64,000 nucleotides of DNA, from contig CACRXP010000190.1 of NCBI GenBank assembly GCA_902702965.1, forward strand, positions 301,309 to 365,308. The letters run 5' to 3'. This document shows positions 36,560 to 48,100 of the stretch, one piece after another; the stretch's first letter is position 1; the number at the start of each line of letters is the position of its first letter. This stretch comes from Spirometra erinaceieuropaei. Lineage: Eukaryota; Platyhelminthes; Cestoda; Diphyllobothriidea; Diphyllobothriidae. Position numbers and translations under genes: made by a program. Below the pieces are notes generated by a model. It had not been told where the DNA came from. It searched no databases and saw only the letters and a list, made by a program, of their open reading frames with translations.

Positions 36560-37140
36560 GTTTTACTGGATGCAGTTTTTATCGGCAGTCATAAAGAAGC
36601 GCATTCAAAAGGTGGCATCCTGGTTTGACGAAAATGTATTAAGATTATGCTATGTAACGATTGATTTTACAATCCCGTAGTAAAAGCCATTATAACTAAA
36701 ACAAATTTTAAAATTTCAGGTAACATTCCGTGAGATACGCCGCCTATTGCAGTTCCCTTTGATCGTTTTTTCATGAAATGTTAATCGAACGTTTAGAAGA
36801 CGGTTTCGATTCGAATAGATTATTTAAACAAGACTTTTAGCATCAAAAAATGTGTTGCGTAATCTCAAAGTACCGCTGTTAAGCCAGCGTGCCGGCTTTT
36901 GAGAGGTCTTTTTCTAGCTTTATGCAAAAACTACATTCTGTGAACATGGCTACTCAAGTAATATGAAATTTTTCCGCTGATTGTCGATATTGCATAGAAA
37001 AAATATACAAAAGTACTCGTTTTTTACCTTCGTGGTAAGAAATAGCGTCTTTTATAAATGTTTCAGTTGAAGAAAGGGCATAATTTAGTGTTGAACAAGT
37101 TTCTAGTTATAAAATGTTTTAAGGCCGTAAAGCACCCATG
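36560..37140. repeat. F element arms, rearranged
   Basis: 36560-36750 matches the F right arm ('gcattcaaaaggtggcatcctgg...attatgc...acaatccc...aaaatttcagg..acattccgtgag'). 36890-37140 matches a left-arm interior ('gtgccggcttttgag..gcaaaaactacattctgtgaac..gctactcaagtaat'). The order is right arm then left arm, so this is either two adjacent relics or a rearranged copy. Confidence 0.45.
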
Positions 37141-38170
37141 CTTATATGTAAGAAATACACTTTGCTCAACTCCTTTCAATCTAAATTGCTAAGCCAAAAC
37201 GGTTTGGTGTGTTGCAAAAAGATGTGTTGTTCAGAAACACAGCTGCTGGCTGGAAGAAGAATACGGTCATCTTCAAGCAAACCTTTGACTTCAATGAGGG
37301 CTTATTGAGCGAAACGTCACCGGCAGTGTCCCACAAGTCGAGTAATGAAATCTTGACGGCGAAACCTACGGCCTTCTTATCAAATAATTTTGAAAAAAAG
37401 AACTTACCCCTCTCGGCATACAAAAAAGATAACAGCTTGCATAGTATCCGGAGAAAGCTATGAGTCCTTAGGTAATCACAAACAAAATTCCGGCAAGCAA
37501 TAACGTCTTTGACTCTAAATCAGAAAGCCTGAACGCCAGGGAAAATCGAACAAAAAATTAAATGATTAAAATAAACTGAACAGACCACAAAACACCCACG
37601 TTATTGAATTGTGTTCGCTGCTGCAAGAAGAATGTCCTCCCTTGAGGCTTCGGTACAGATCAGTATCAAAAAATTCCGGACTAATTTATGCGTGGCAGAA
37701 AGATCACATTTATATGCGCATTTTACGCTATTGTTGGAAATAAAACCTAAAAATATTTTATATCTGATGATGAATTAAAGTCAGCGTAAGCAGCAAAATC
37801 TACTGGTAACGATATAGTTTACGACAGCTTATCAACTGCCACCTGTCGCTGCATAAATTCAATAACGGATAAAGAACCTACTTCAAGTTTACTGTTCACA
37901 GAAATCCAATGCTTACTTTACTCAACTTAAACAATGTAAAATGCAACCTAAAAAGCCTATTTAGAAGGCACATAAAACGAGCTGCTTGACAAAGGCAAAG
38001 AATCGCGATCCCCCACGGGATGATATACTTTACCATATGATCTAGCCGTTTATACAGGTCCGATTTTTCCTCTACTCATAGGCTATTTTATAAGTTACGC
38101 TTTATCTGAATTGTTCGAGGTCTCGTGCGATGTCCAGGCGTGAAGAAATTTTTATGTGGTTTTTTGTAAC
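37141..38170. other. No recognised feature
   Basis: AT-rich non-coding DNA with unremarkable short frames. Confidence 0.35.
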
Positions 38171-38173
38171 AAA

Positions 38174-38760
38174 CTACCCAATCAGTTTTGTCTGCAAAGA
38201 ATTGCTATGCTTTTTATTAAAATATGCAAGATAGCCACCTTTAAGAAGATCTCCTTTGAGGCGAACAAATTCTGCGTTCAGTTTCTCAACGTTACTGCTT
38301 TTTCTCGTTCTTTTAAGAACGATGTCGACAAGGATTTCTTTCCGTTCTAAGGATGCATAGCTCAAGAAGTGTAAGTATTGACATCTTCACCTCGGCATGG
38401 GGAAAACTAATTTCGTGATTGAACGGTCTTGCTCTCTATCCATAAGGAAGCCCCGGAAAAAGCTTGTTGCATGGCTCAGTTTCCACTGTAAATTTAATTT
38501 ATACGAGCGGCTATATATAGCAATAGGCAAACCTTCGGATTATTCATCATTATTAAAAATCGCGAATATGTTGTCCACATCTTCCATCGAATAATTGAAT
38601 GCCAAATTTTGATGGCATCTTTTCTTTTAGATGCAGACGTCTGAGATGGCAGGCAGGCTGTCAAAGGATTAGGGCATGTAACATATGTTGTTTCGCTGGG
38701 TGGTATATTTGTAAAAAATGATTCTAAGTTTAAAGAGGTCGTATATTTAGCCAACGTGTT
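38174..38760 (-). pseudogene. Old reverse transcriptase relic, PLE-like
   Basis: Minus-strand pieces in shifting frames recall a Penelope-type RT. From high to low coordinates: TTSLNLESFFTNIPPSETT (compare SLDVxSLFTNIP, the first catalytic Asp box, Asp changed to Asn), DVDNIFAIFNNDE (compare YVDDIFAIF), and further on VEKLNAEFVRLKGDLLKGGY (compare the linker ending in NGYP). Catalytic residues are lost and several frameshifts are needed. The similarity is short, so the call is tentative. It is not PLE-A or PLE-B. Confidence 0.45.
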
Positions 38761-40129
38761 ATTATGAGCAATTCTTAAAATAAACTAAAAATCTGTCTTC
38801 TAACGCGTAGGTTGAAAATCTAAGTCAAATGTGGTTTAAGTTAATTGACGAGACTCTAATATAGTATGAGTTTGGGTGAATTGGATATAGACCGATCTAG
38901 TCATAGGGATTTTTTTTGTGAATTTCTGATAGTCACGTTCTGTGGGAATGTGTATCCCGCTTGGCTTTACGGAGAACGCGGTTCGAACATCAGTCAGATT
39001 TCTGCCAATCAATTTTTGATCATTTTCCAAACGTGAACTTACATTATCTTGGTTTTATTCTTCCCTGGTCTTTCTAGACAAAAATCATCCTGATCACGTT
39101 CTTGCAAAAACGTTGCGTCTGCTTTAAAAGTTTTGCATAAAAGCAATCTTCTTCGTCTTAAAATTACTAGCATTTTCTGTGTGGGGTTAAACGCAACTAG
39201 TGGTTTAACATATCTGTCAGATTTTCAAATGACGTTTAACGTTTTCATATTAAAGTAAGTATTTCATTATTTTTTTACAGAGTGAGAGTTTATAAGAACT
39301 CAGAAAATGTTGTTAATATTGATAACGTTATGTTGTGTTTGAAGTCCGGGCTAATTCAAAATATACCAAATTTCGATATATTTAATTGCATATATTTTAA
39401 AGGACACTTCATATGTCAAGAAGAAATTGAAAAGATATAAAGAAACTTCAAAGAACGGAGCGCGTTGGACCCAGTTCTCATGATTTAAAAACCACATATT
39501 AATATTTTTAGAAAATAACACTCATTTATTTAAGTAATTAGTTTCAAGAAACAGGGAAACCTAAGCCTTTTTATGAAATAACAGCCAATAGTAATCCTTT
39601 TGATTCATGGAGTGTACTTTAAGCCACGGAGCCTTTACGCTTAATTAACTAATCAGCTCGGACACAAAGCGCGCTGAGCTTTCAAAAGTGATTTCCGGTT
39701 TTCCACTTGATTGCCTGCTTTAAAAAACGACTAACGTATTTGTGATCGAGAATAAAGAGGCGAGGTAGCAAGCTAAATATTCTTCTCTGCGAAACCAGCG
39801 GACTTTAAGTTAAATATTCATTGACATTTATAACTGAAAAGGCCCAAAGCAAACCGTTTGTACGTGCGTTTTTGTTTTTCTGTTGCACAGGCTTACACAA
39901 ACACTTAATGTTTTGCTGCACTTGATACAGCGTGGGTTGTGCTAGGACAAATTTTACGTAAAGTTTGTGACTTTATAACAAGACACTGACAGTCATTTAT
40001 GGATACTGCTCAAACTTTTCCCCATACACTTTAACACTCTTCTTGGTGACAGCGATGAAACTACGACTCCGAGTTATACGAAGGTAAAGGTTGAGTCTAC
40101 CACGGACAGCACTATCTGCGATGACCCAC
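38761..40129. other. No recognised feature
   Basis: AT-rich non-coding DNA. Confidence 0.35.
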
Positions 40130-40385
40130 AAAACTTTCCAATTAACAGAATCCTGCTGAGAAACTTGAAGGAAAACAATTGGGTGAAGGCCACCAAACAT
40201 ACAAGACCAGCCATAGGTGCCTGTCTTACGGGAGATGTGGTACAAGGAGTTATACCGACGGGGCCTATGTATGCATAGAGAAATGGTAAAATAAGTGTAG
40301 ATAATTAGCAAATTTGTTTTTAGGGCGGCAAACTTTTAATACGTCGACAAATGGCAACTGAAATTTAGCCGGGAGTATTTGCGAG
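40130..40385. repeat. J repeat, copy 2
   Basis: Partner of 22440-22705 ('tgtcttacgggagatgtggtac', 'gggcctatgtatgcatagagaaatggtaaaataagt', 'ttagcaaatttgtttttagggcggcaaac'). Confidence 0.5.
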
Positions 40386-41695
40386 GTGAGCACTTATGGG
40401 CCATTTTTTCGAAGTAACGACGGTCATGTAGAATATGCTCCGTCTGCGCGATCTACCTCGCCAGAGCTTACTTAAGGAGATATCAAACGATTTATCAAGA
40501 TCCACAAGTGGATCGCATTGTGCAAAATCGCTGTTGTAGATTAATTTGGAACCGTCTGTCGAGAGAACACTGTCTGTTTACCCGCCAATTTGAAGTCAAT
40601 ACATAGAATTTTTACAGCAAATTAGTGAAAATGAAATGAGCTAATTTAAGACTGACAAGTAAAAGGAATTTAAACTGAAGGCGGTATTTTATGATATTGG
40701 ATTTGGATTTAAAATTATCTAGGATAACCCTTCTTGTAGAAGTCCAAAATGATACTGTTTATGTGTTTTCAATAGAATTAAGTCGTAGAAATACACTGTC
40801 TACCGCCAGAAACGGAGGAACCAGCACGACCATGTATGCAGAAGGTATTATGAGGAAAACGTTTTTCCAGGACTTGGCCGTCAGCTGTTTGATACTGAGT
40901 TAACTATTTTAAAGTGATATTTGGAATTAAATAGCGAAGTGGTTATTTTTCCTACTGTTGGTATGACCATATTTGGAAATGTCATAATGGAATAATTGTT
41001 GCTTTATAATTAGCAAACAAAAACATAAATAAGCCACATTCTGTGAGCTGGCCAATTGATTTCCCCTAGGCGATAGTGAACACTTCATTGTTTTCAGTAT
41101 TCTTAATTAGTCACTAAAACAGGGTTTTTGTCAAATGTACGGTCAGATTGTCAGAATGAAACAGTCCTTGAAGTCTTTTAGCAAAAAACCTCGTTAGAAA
41201 ACTTTTCTTGCCATATGGAAGTCTTATCGCACTTATGATTTTAATTACATAGACCACTAACGAGTCGAAGACAACTGGATTCTACAACAAAAAGCTACAT
41301 TACATGTTTGTAGGTGTGATTAAATAAACGGTCTTTTAGTAAGATTATTCTTAAAAGCGTTTTCTGCTGATATTTGGCAAATAAAGTCCAGTCTTTCTTA
41401 TGAACTTAGGTTAAGAAAGCAAAATAAGGCCAGACGGATCCACTTGCGTCAACTCTTCTGGATGTTAGACCTCGTTTCATTGTAATCATTGTTCATCGCT
41501 GTGTCCGCAAAAATGTTGAGAGGTTTGGCGATTAATAAGCTATATGCCCATCATGAGCACATGCTTAGATTCCATACGCGCGAGTTAACGATTCTGCACA
41601 ACTGTACGATGCAGCTGCGTGGGTGCTCCAGCGTTCTCCAGGCGCTTTTTGGTAATAAACTTAGTTTTTTTCTCTAATCGAGTATTGAATATTAC
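40386..41695. other. No recognised feature
   Basis: AT-rich non-coding DNA. Confidence 0.35.
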
Positions 41696-41719
41696 GTTAT
41701 TGCCAAAAAATACAAGGGG

Positions 41720-41764
41720 GACTGGAATGGACATTCATAGATTATTGTCCGTCGTTAGCCAGTC
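41720..41764 (-). ncRNA. Relic S1 hammerhead
   Basis: Helix I GACUGG/CCAGUC is perfect, but the core is CUAACGA and helix II is broken. Inactive if the fold is right. Confidence 0.4.
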
Positions 41765-42136
41765 ATATCCAACCGCGAAGTTTGGAACACCCGAGACTCG
41801 AACTCATGACCTGCCAGTTAGAAGTTCACACCTCTAACCACTGGGCCACAAGCCCGTTGCCCTGTCGGTTTTGATCGGGAATATAATATGATTCGGGACG
41901 CTCACCGATCGTTCTTACGGTACTCACTCGTTTCGTTGTGCCCAACCACTCTCTAGCCCAACCAGCAACCGCACAGCGGCGCACGATATAGGCGGCTAGC
42001 GCCCCTCTACCATTTACATACCCTATCGCAAACGACAGGGAAAGGAACCCGTTACTCAGTTGTTAGAGGCATCGGACTTCTCACAAACAGGTCGCGGAAT
42101 AATGCCCCAGATGTTCTACACTTCAAGGTTGGGTAT

Positions 42137-42181
42137 GACTGGCTGACGACGGCTAATAAGCCAGAAATGGCTATTCCAGCC
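42137..42181 (+). ncRNA. S1 hammerhead motif
   Basis: Helix I GACUGG/CCAGCC (one mismatch), core CUGACGA, C/A-flanked helix II GGCU-AAUA-AGCC, GAA, helix III strand AUGGCUAU, U at the cleavage position. Confidence 0.6.
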
Positions 42182-42329
42182 TCCCTTGTTATTGTTGGCA
42201 ATAACATACTGCCTATATCATACGCTGCTCTGCGGCTGCTGCTTGGGCTCAAGAGAGAGAGAGAGCCCGTAAGGCACAACGGGACAAGTGAAGTTCACAA
42301 AAACGACTGGTGAGCTCCCTTTACCGGTG

Positions 42330-44425
42330 ACCATGTATCAGTTCGCTGGTGCGAACACTTTTAGTTTGATTTAAAAAATGATTAACATATTCGAACTGCT
42401 ATTCATCGACCTTTAAATGAAAGGTTAACTGGTGAGAAAAACCTCTTGTCGTTCCTTCCTAGGGTGATAAAAATCGCCGTAACATGTACTTGGGCGGGCT
42501 TGGTAAATGACCTAATATTTACGCGCACTAAATGCCCGTCAGTGCTACGCAACTACCACACGAAGTTGAAGTTGATTAGTATTAACTTAAAGATTCAAAG
42601 CAACTTTCTGACCAAACATGAAGAGGCTTAGTTCAAAGACAACGTTTGAAGGTAAAACAAACCTGCCGAAGTAAATCAAAACTAGGAACGTGTTCCCAAA
42701 CTAATTATAACGAACGCGTGCTACTCTTAAATTCCGTAGTAACTGAGGGAAACCGTACAAGACGTTCTCATTAAACCCTTAATAATCACCATGGCATAAA
42801 CCGGGACGGCTATTGAGTAACTGCCTCTAAAATGCCCGTTTGCACACAGAAATTATTCTGCTATAAAGTACAAGAATGGCTTCGAGCACTGTTACCGTAT
42901 TGTAATGTTAAATCACGCAAGCTTGGACGTCATTAATTCCGAATTCCTAACTGCTCCCACTTTTTGAAGTAGTGGGGTTGATCATGCACGCTGGCCGACA
43001 GCTTTGTTTATAAATTTACGAAAACTGTCTTGCAGGTTAATGTCACTTAGGGGAAGAATATCTTACAGAAGAACGTAGGGCATACTCAAGCTTGGTCACT
43101 GACGGCTATTATTGTCATAAATTCCCCTTATGCATTAGGTGTGAGATTTTGAGAAAAGTATCACATTTAATGAAAATAATAAAATCCTCTTCTGTGCGAG
43201 ACACTGACTCTTCATGCCAAAAGGGGACTTTATAAGAAAACCCATAAAACCTGACTAACTCTTACCGAATCCCAGCGACTCGGCCATGTTTAGTAAAAAC
43301 CGACATTTAATATGGTCGTTTTATGCTCAGATGTAGAAGTACAAAGGTGTAAACGTGAGGAAACCAGCAGTATCTTACGTCAAAACGGTCAAATGTAGTG
43401 ACTCCTTACAAAACAAAACAGTTAGTATACACTCAGTCTGTATCCGTTGGGAGACGTTTCGCGACCCATTCATTGCAGTATAAGTTCCAAATGCGCATTT
43501 TTTGAAATTTTTTATGCACAGAAGCATTCAAGACCGCAAAGCTTCCGTAGGGTTTCTAATATGTTCTCCAGATACTAGACAATTTTGCCTAATCTTGTTT
43601 TTGATAACTGTTTTCCGTTTTGGCATGAATTATTAAAAACGTCTTTAGTGAAATTTTCCGGCCTTTCTCCGCGTATAAGGCAACTATTTTAAAAAAATTT
43701 AAAGAATGCTTGGAGGTTCTGCCAAATTTCCGCAAAGACTTTGTAGTCTGCGAGAGAGTCATAATAGCTCAGTTACTCGCCAGGCAATAATGCTCTTCGA
43801 CATTTATTGGCTTTGCTACCGATTAGGTCAAATAATTTCGTAGAACTTGATATAAAACTCAAGAAGCCTTTCATTTACCGTCAAGTTATCTAACACACCT
43901 ACTTCCTCCCAGGTCTGATGCAGCCTGCCGTTTGTATGAAACTCTCCTCCCTCAATCTAAAAATATCTACTGTCGGTAGCAATGTTAGGCTTATTTTACT
44001 TCCCAACAAAGCCGACAGTTTCAACATGTTATCCTCTTACGGCCCGAAAACAACAATTTTCCAAGTGGTTTTTAGAGCCTGCATCTTCGAGTTTAAAAAT
44101 ATTTCTATCCTAACGTGGAAGCTATTTGGCCTTTGAGCCATTCTTAGCTACTGCGATAAAGGCCTGTTCTTCGGACCATTTCCCGTCATATGGCCAAGAC
44201 GCACTGACGATACCCATCATATGGGATAGGGCGTGTGCGAGCATGTGGCCCAAAAAGCAACCTTGCTAAGAGTCTGAAACACTTAACCTCTTTCTCCCTA
44301 AGTCTCCACTGCCTGGGTTGGGCGTCATAACTGGTAATTGTCACGGGAAGAAGAGGTAAGTCCATTCAAAGCAGTAAAATGGGGGCGCGAAAAGTCTGTT
44401 GCTCAGACAAACTGTCTTTGCGTGC
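42330..44425. other. No recognised feature
   Basis: AT-rich non-coding DNA with no shared repeat noticed. Confidence 0.35.
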
Positions 44426-44429
44426 AAGT

Positions 44430-44630
44430 AGGGGGGGGGAGAGAGGGGGATGGATGAGGAGAAGTGGGCGACGTGGAGGCTCAGCACCAGGACTACACAG
44501 AGTGGTTAGTCACCAGAGCTGGCCAGGAGAATTCGTGTGCTGGTAAAAGTACAGAACTGCCAGTAGCAAGTGGAATCAAATTTCGGTAATTCTACCTGGC
44601 TATCGAAACTTACCGGGCCAGTGGAGACCA
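44430..44630. repeat. H repeat, copy 1
   Basis: G-tract then 'gacgtggaggctcagcaccagg', 'gtgctggtaaaagtacagaactgccagta', 'ggaatcaaatttcggtaattctacctggctatcgaaac'. The same order recurs at 46835-47000. It abuts an F element. Unknown class. Confidence 0.5.
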
Positions 44631-44644
44631 ACAGCAGATGTTAT

Positions 44645-45560
44645 AATTCCTGAAATGTTAACCGACATTCTGAAATGCAATTTAGTTTCGAGAAGATTGC
44701 TTTAATCGGGTTGTAGTAATAAGTACCGCGCAGCATAATCCTAAGATGTTTCGGTTAGCCCCCGGATGCTGGCTTTTTAATAAACGCCTTTCCAGCCGCC
44801 TGCAAAGACTGCACTCTGTAAAAAATGATTGCTCGAAATATATGAATTTTGCTGATATTTTATTCCAATATATTCCATTAACACATGCTTAAAATTATTC
44901 CTTCACTTTTCCATCAGGCATAAAATTAGGTTTTCTGTTACCTTTTTGCTTAAAGAAAGACTACAATTCAGTTTTAAAGAAACTTTTCCAATTCCCGAAT
45001 AATTTCAAGCTTGACCTGCCGTTAGAGTTGAATTCAGGACCTTCGAACTACAAGCAATATATTTTTCGCGTACAGAAAAACATACATTCAAATACGCTAT
45101 TAAGAGGAGACCGTATGTGGTGCACTCAATTCACAGTGGAATGTACTATCTCGCAAACTTTAGAAGAAACAGTAATAAATGCAAAGACACAATTTTCTAT
45201 GAAGGGGCTTTTTATGTTCTTAAAAAATGTCACAAAAACCTTTTCAAACTGAATAATGCCTTTTAGTCAAGTTTTAAATTGACAAAAAAGCGCAACGTTT
45301 TACTAAAGGATTAAATGAATGAATATTTTTTGCATGTGTTCTGTGAAATACATATCTTGATTTATAATGGCGTTGAAAATCCATGAGAAAAGTTCAGACT
45401 AATTCAGTAGTCATTTTTGCAGAGTGCAGTCTTTGCAGGCGGCCGAAAAATATTTTCTTAAAAGGCCAGCATCTTGAAATAAGTAAAATACCTTAAGATT
45501 ATGGTGAACGGTAATAGGTATTACTGGAATATAACCTCCTCACTCTCAATTTCAGCAGTG
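44645..45560. mobile_element. F element, full-length
   Basis: Left arm 'gaaatgttaaccgacattctgaaatgcaatttagtttcgagaag', central 'cttttccaattcccgaataatttcaagcttgacctgccgttag', right arm 'gcagagtgcagtctttgcaggcggccgaaaaat..aaaggccagcatct'. Inverted arms of roughly 200-300 bp around a non-coding core, like 2053-3045. Ends are worn. Confidence 0.6.
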
Positions 45561-46140
45561 CTCTAAGTTCTATCATTGCCCAAAATTCCAATAATGTACA
45601 CTTTCAGGCCTACAGACTAAGCTATTAAAATAAACTTGCACTATTGCGCTTGCAGCTTCAAAAACAAACAACATTCGAAAGTGGCTAACCCCGTTAATTT
45701 GCATTCTGATTGCGCGAACGGAGGAGAATTTTGTTGGAAATTTTCGAAATGGTACAACCGAACAAAAATATATTCTCCCCCTCCCTCTCTCTCTTGCATA
45801 ATTCACTTCGATTCCCATCTCATCTTTAAAGTCGGCGCACAGCTGCGCCCCGTCCGCTACGTCCTATCTAGAATAGATCTAAAACCAAAAAACTCTCAAC
45901 TCCGACACGAATTGTCTTAAGCGAATGCCATGCAAGGGTTTAAGATATTGGTTGCATTAAGACCGCAACAAAAACACCGCCACAAACCTGGTTGCCGCAT
46001 TAAACGAAACAGAGTTTACTGCCTACACGAAATAGAATCCACGCCAACCTATAAGCACGCAGTCCAGGGTCATCGTTCTAGCCTTAGATTATGCTGTGCG
46101 GACTGAGCAATTAATCGATAGTTATCCGCGAGGTCTGGTT
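45561..46140. other. No recognised feature
   Basis: Non-coding. A frame at 45636-45920 shows no family motif. Confidence 0.35.
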
Positions 46141-46141
46141 T

Positions 46142-46561
46142 CGGCTAGATCGCAGTCAATAGCCCAGAATGGGAAGCGGACGGCGACCTTAACCCTAATC
46201 CCAACCTTAACCTTAACCCTAACCTCAACCGTTACCGTTAACCCTTACGGCAACCCTAAGCCTAACCGAAATCGTAAACGTAACCGTAGCCCTTAGACAT
46301 AGCCGTAACTGAGAAGCCTAATCGTAAAGCTGAAACATATTCTTACGCTCAAACGCTAACTATAACCCGAAAACCTAAGCCTAAATGCATAACCCTAACC
46401 GGAAAATCGGAAACCATTAACCGATACCCTAATCCTAACCTCAAACGTAAAACGGAAGTCAAATGTTTCAGGTGTGATTATGGAGCCCCACAAAATAACC
46501 CCAGTAAACAAATCCTCCAGCCACCCATAATGCGGGTCCGGGCTACCAACTGCGATCTAGC
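46142..46561 (+). mobile_element. Telomere-like array inside a 23-bp inverted repeat
   Basis: Terminal inverted repeats 'ggctagatcgcagtcaatagccc' (46142-46164) and 'gggctaccaactgcgatctagcc' (46539-46561). Between them are about 250 bp of degenerate CCCTAA-type units (46186-46445), then a block related to Tel ('ggtgtgattatggagccccac', 'aacaaatcctccagccacccataatgcgggtcc'). Related to 6538 and 12365 but with array and body in a different order. Confidence 0.55.
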
Positions 46562-46834
46562 CCTGGTTTCTTTTACCATGGCACCACTGAATTTACTCCC
46601 TCTTGCCCGGAACTGAATCTATAGTGTTCCAAGACTACCCCGCCAACGTCTCTGCCCAGTCATGCCTCGACAAGGTTTTTTTGACTTACTCAGTTAGGAA
46701 ATACTAGGCAGATACGGTGAGGTACGAATTAACGACCGGTAGCGCACGGCTATGTGTGCAGTCACAAACCGGTGGCCGGTAGTTTAATCACGTTTAGGTA
46801 AAGTTACCTGAAACGCATGAGGTACATCAATTAT

Positions 46835-47000
46835 GTGTGGGGGGGGAGGGGAGTGGCGGAAAAAAGGAGAAACGGGTGACGAGGAGACTCAGTGCCAGAG
46901 GATGTGTGTACTGGCAAAAGCGGAGAACTGCCAGTAAGGCAAAGCTAGCAAATGGAGTCAAGTTACGGTGATTCTATCTGGTTATTGAAACTTTCCTTAC
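46835..47000. repeat. H repeat, copy 2
   Basis: Partner of 44430-44630 ('gactcagtgccagagg', 'gtactggcaaaagcggagaactgccagtaa', 'ggagtcaagttacggtgattctatctggttattgaaac'). Confidence 0.5.
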
Positions 47001-47920
47001 CAATGTAGGCCCATGTGTTTGCGGTTTCTGTCCTGTAAACTTCTCAAGCAGGATTCTGCTCCCATTCACTTTCCTTGGTCGAACACTATTAGCGCGAATG
47101 GGTGAAGAGAACAGAGATCGAGTAGCATGCAAGAGCTGCGCAAGACGATGAGAGGAACGTTTGGACACGACGATATTATGTGTTTTGGGTGGCCACCAGC
47201 GTTCGCCCGGAGGCTAAGTGCCACTAATAATACTCTTTTAGTAAAACTGAATCAGCAACTGGCATCCTAAGTGCCGGCAATTGTGGAAAACATCTTGTCT
47301 TGCATATAATTGACCCCTAAGAGGCAGCGATGTGTCAAGGCCTAGTAAATATTATTGCGCAACAATATTGCATCTTGTGCATTCCTCCCTGGCTAACCTG
47401 CATTTAAACAAAAATTTAGCACAATTAATATTCTTATTTTTTCCCTGCTGAAGTAATTACCCACGGCCAATGCTGATAGCCAACCAATGAGATTGTTAGG
47501 TTTGTTTTTTCTAAACAGCAATATTTTGCGGCGAACCAACGCGCATAATTACCGGTTGGTAATCAATTTATTCCAACTAATTTCGTCCGAACCAGCTATT
47601 GATATGGCACACATGTAGGCTTGGAAGCCAGTCTTCCTACACTTTATTTTATGCTTGTGCCGAATTCTACCCGTTTAAGAAAATGTCAATAATATGAACG
47701 CTCGAGGACAAGATTTAGATCAATACTATTCCTGCAAGTACGTATTTAAATTACTTTCCACAAAATTCTTACCAGGTAATCTAATTTGATTTCCAATACA
47801 CACCTAACACGTTGGATACATTTCTACGTCGTAGCCATTACATATTACCTAGTATGGTGCTACATCAATTAAAATTGCTTACTTCGAATACGCACCGTCT
47901 TTTACCGAGTTGTTGTTCAT
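47001..47920. other. No recognised feature
   Basis: AT-rich. A 27-bp block at about 47217 ('agtgccactaataatactcttttagta') recurs at 48047 within the S2 hairpin. Confidence 0.35.
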
Positions 47921-47924
47921 ATTG

Positions 47925-48100
47925 ACCCAACTGTAAATAATTCGGCGCCTCGGTGGGATTCGAACCCACGCAGTAAGGGAAGGCTTTAGTACAGCTAACG
48001 CTCTAACCACTTGAGCTGCGAGGCCCCGCCGGACGACACGAGTTTAAGTGTCACTAATAATACTCTATTAGTTTATACTCGCGTCGTCCGGCGGGTTGTT
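47925..48100 (-). repeat. S2 tRNA-like repeat with hairpin
   Basis: Minus-strand tRNA-like head (47943-48028, box B 'gggattcgaaccc' reversed, box A 'ctctaaccacttgagct' reversed) beside 'ttgacccaactgt'. It is followed by a short hairpin in which 'gacgacacgagttt' pairs with 'actcgcgtcgtc' around an AT-rich loop. Not called as a functional tRNA because the same sequence is dispersed, carries repeat-specific flanks, and has a variable region that fits no amino acid family cleanly. Confidence 0.6.

Larger units (their letters stand above)
41700..42320. mobile_element. S1 ribozyme repeat, two monomers in opposite orientation
   Basis: Left: a minus-strand S1 (hammerhead relic 41720-41764, tRNA-like head 41785-41860, then the U segment to about 42020: 'ctcgtttcgttgtgcccaaccactctctagcccaaccagcaaccgcacagcg'). 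Right: a plus-strand S1 (head from about 42050, hammerhead 42137-42181) followed by a plus-strand U piece (42205-42290: 'gctgctctgcggctgctgcttgggctcaagagag', 'aaggcacaacgggacaag'). U after the ribozyme as well as before the head shows that monomers were once tandem. Non-coding. Confidence 0.65.

Noticed and set aside
47943..48028. Functional tRNA gene on the minus strand
   Set aside because: Good box A and B and a cloverleaf fold, but the same sequence recurs at 8.0, 17.1 and 31.8-32.2 kb with the same non-tRNA flanks, so it is a tRNA-derived repeat head.
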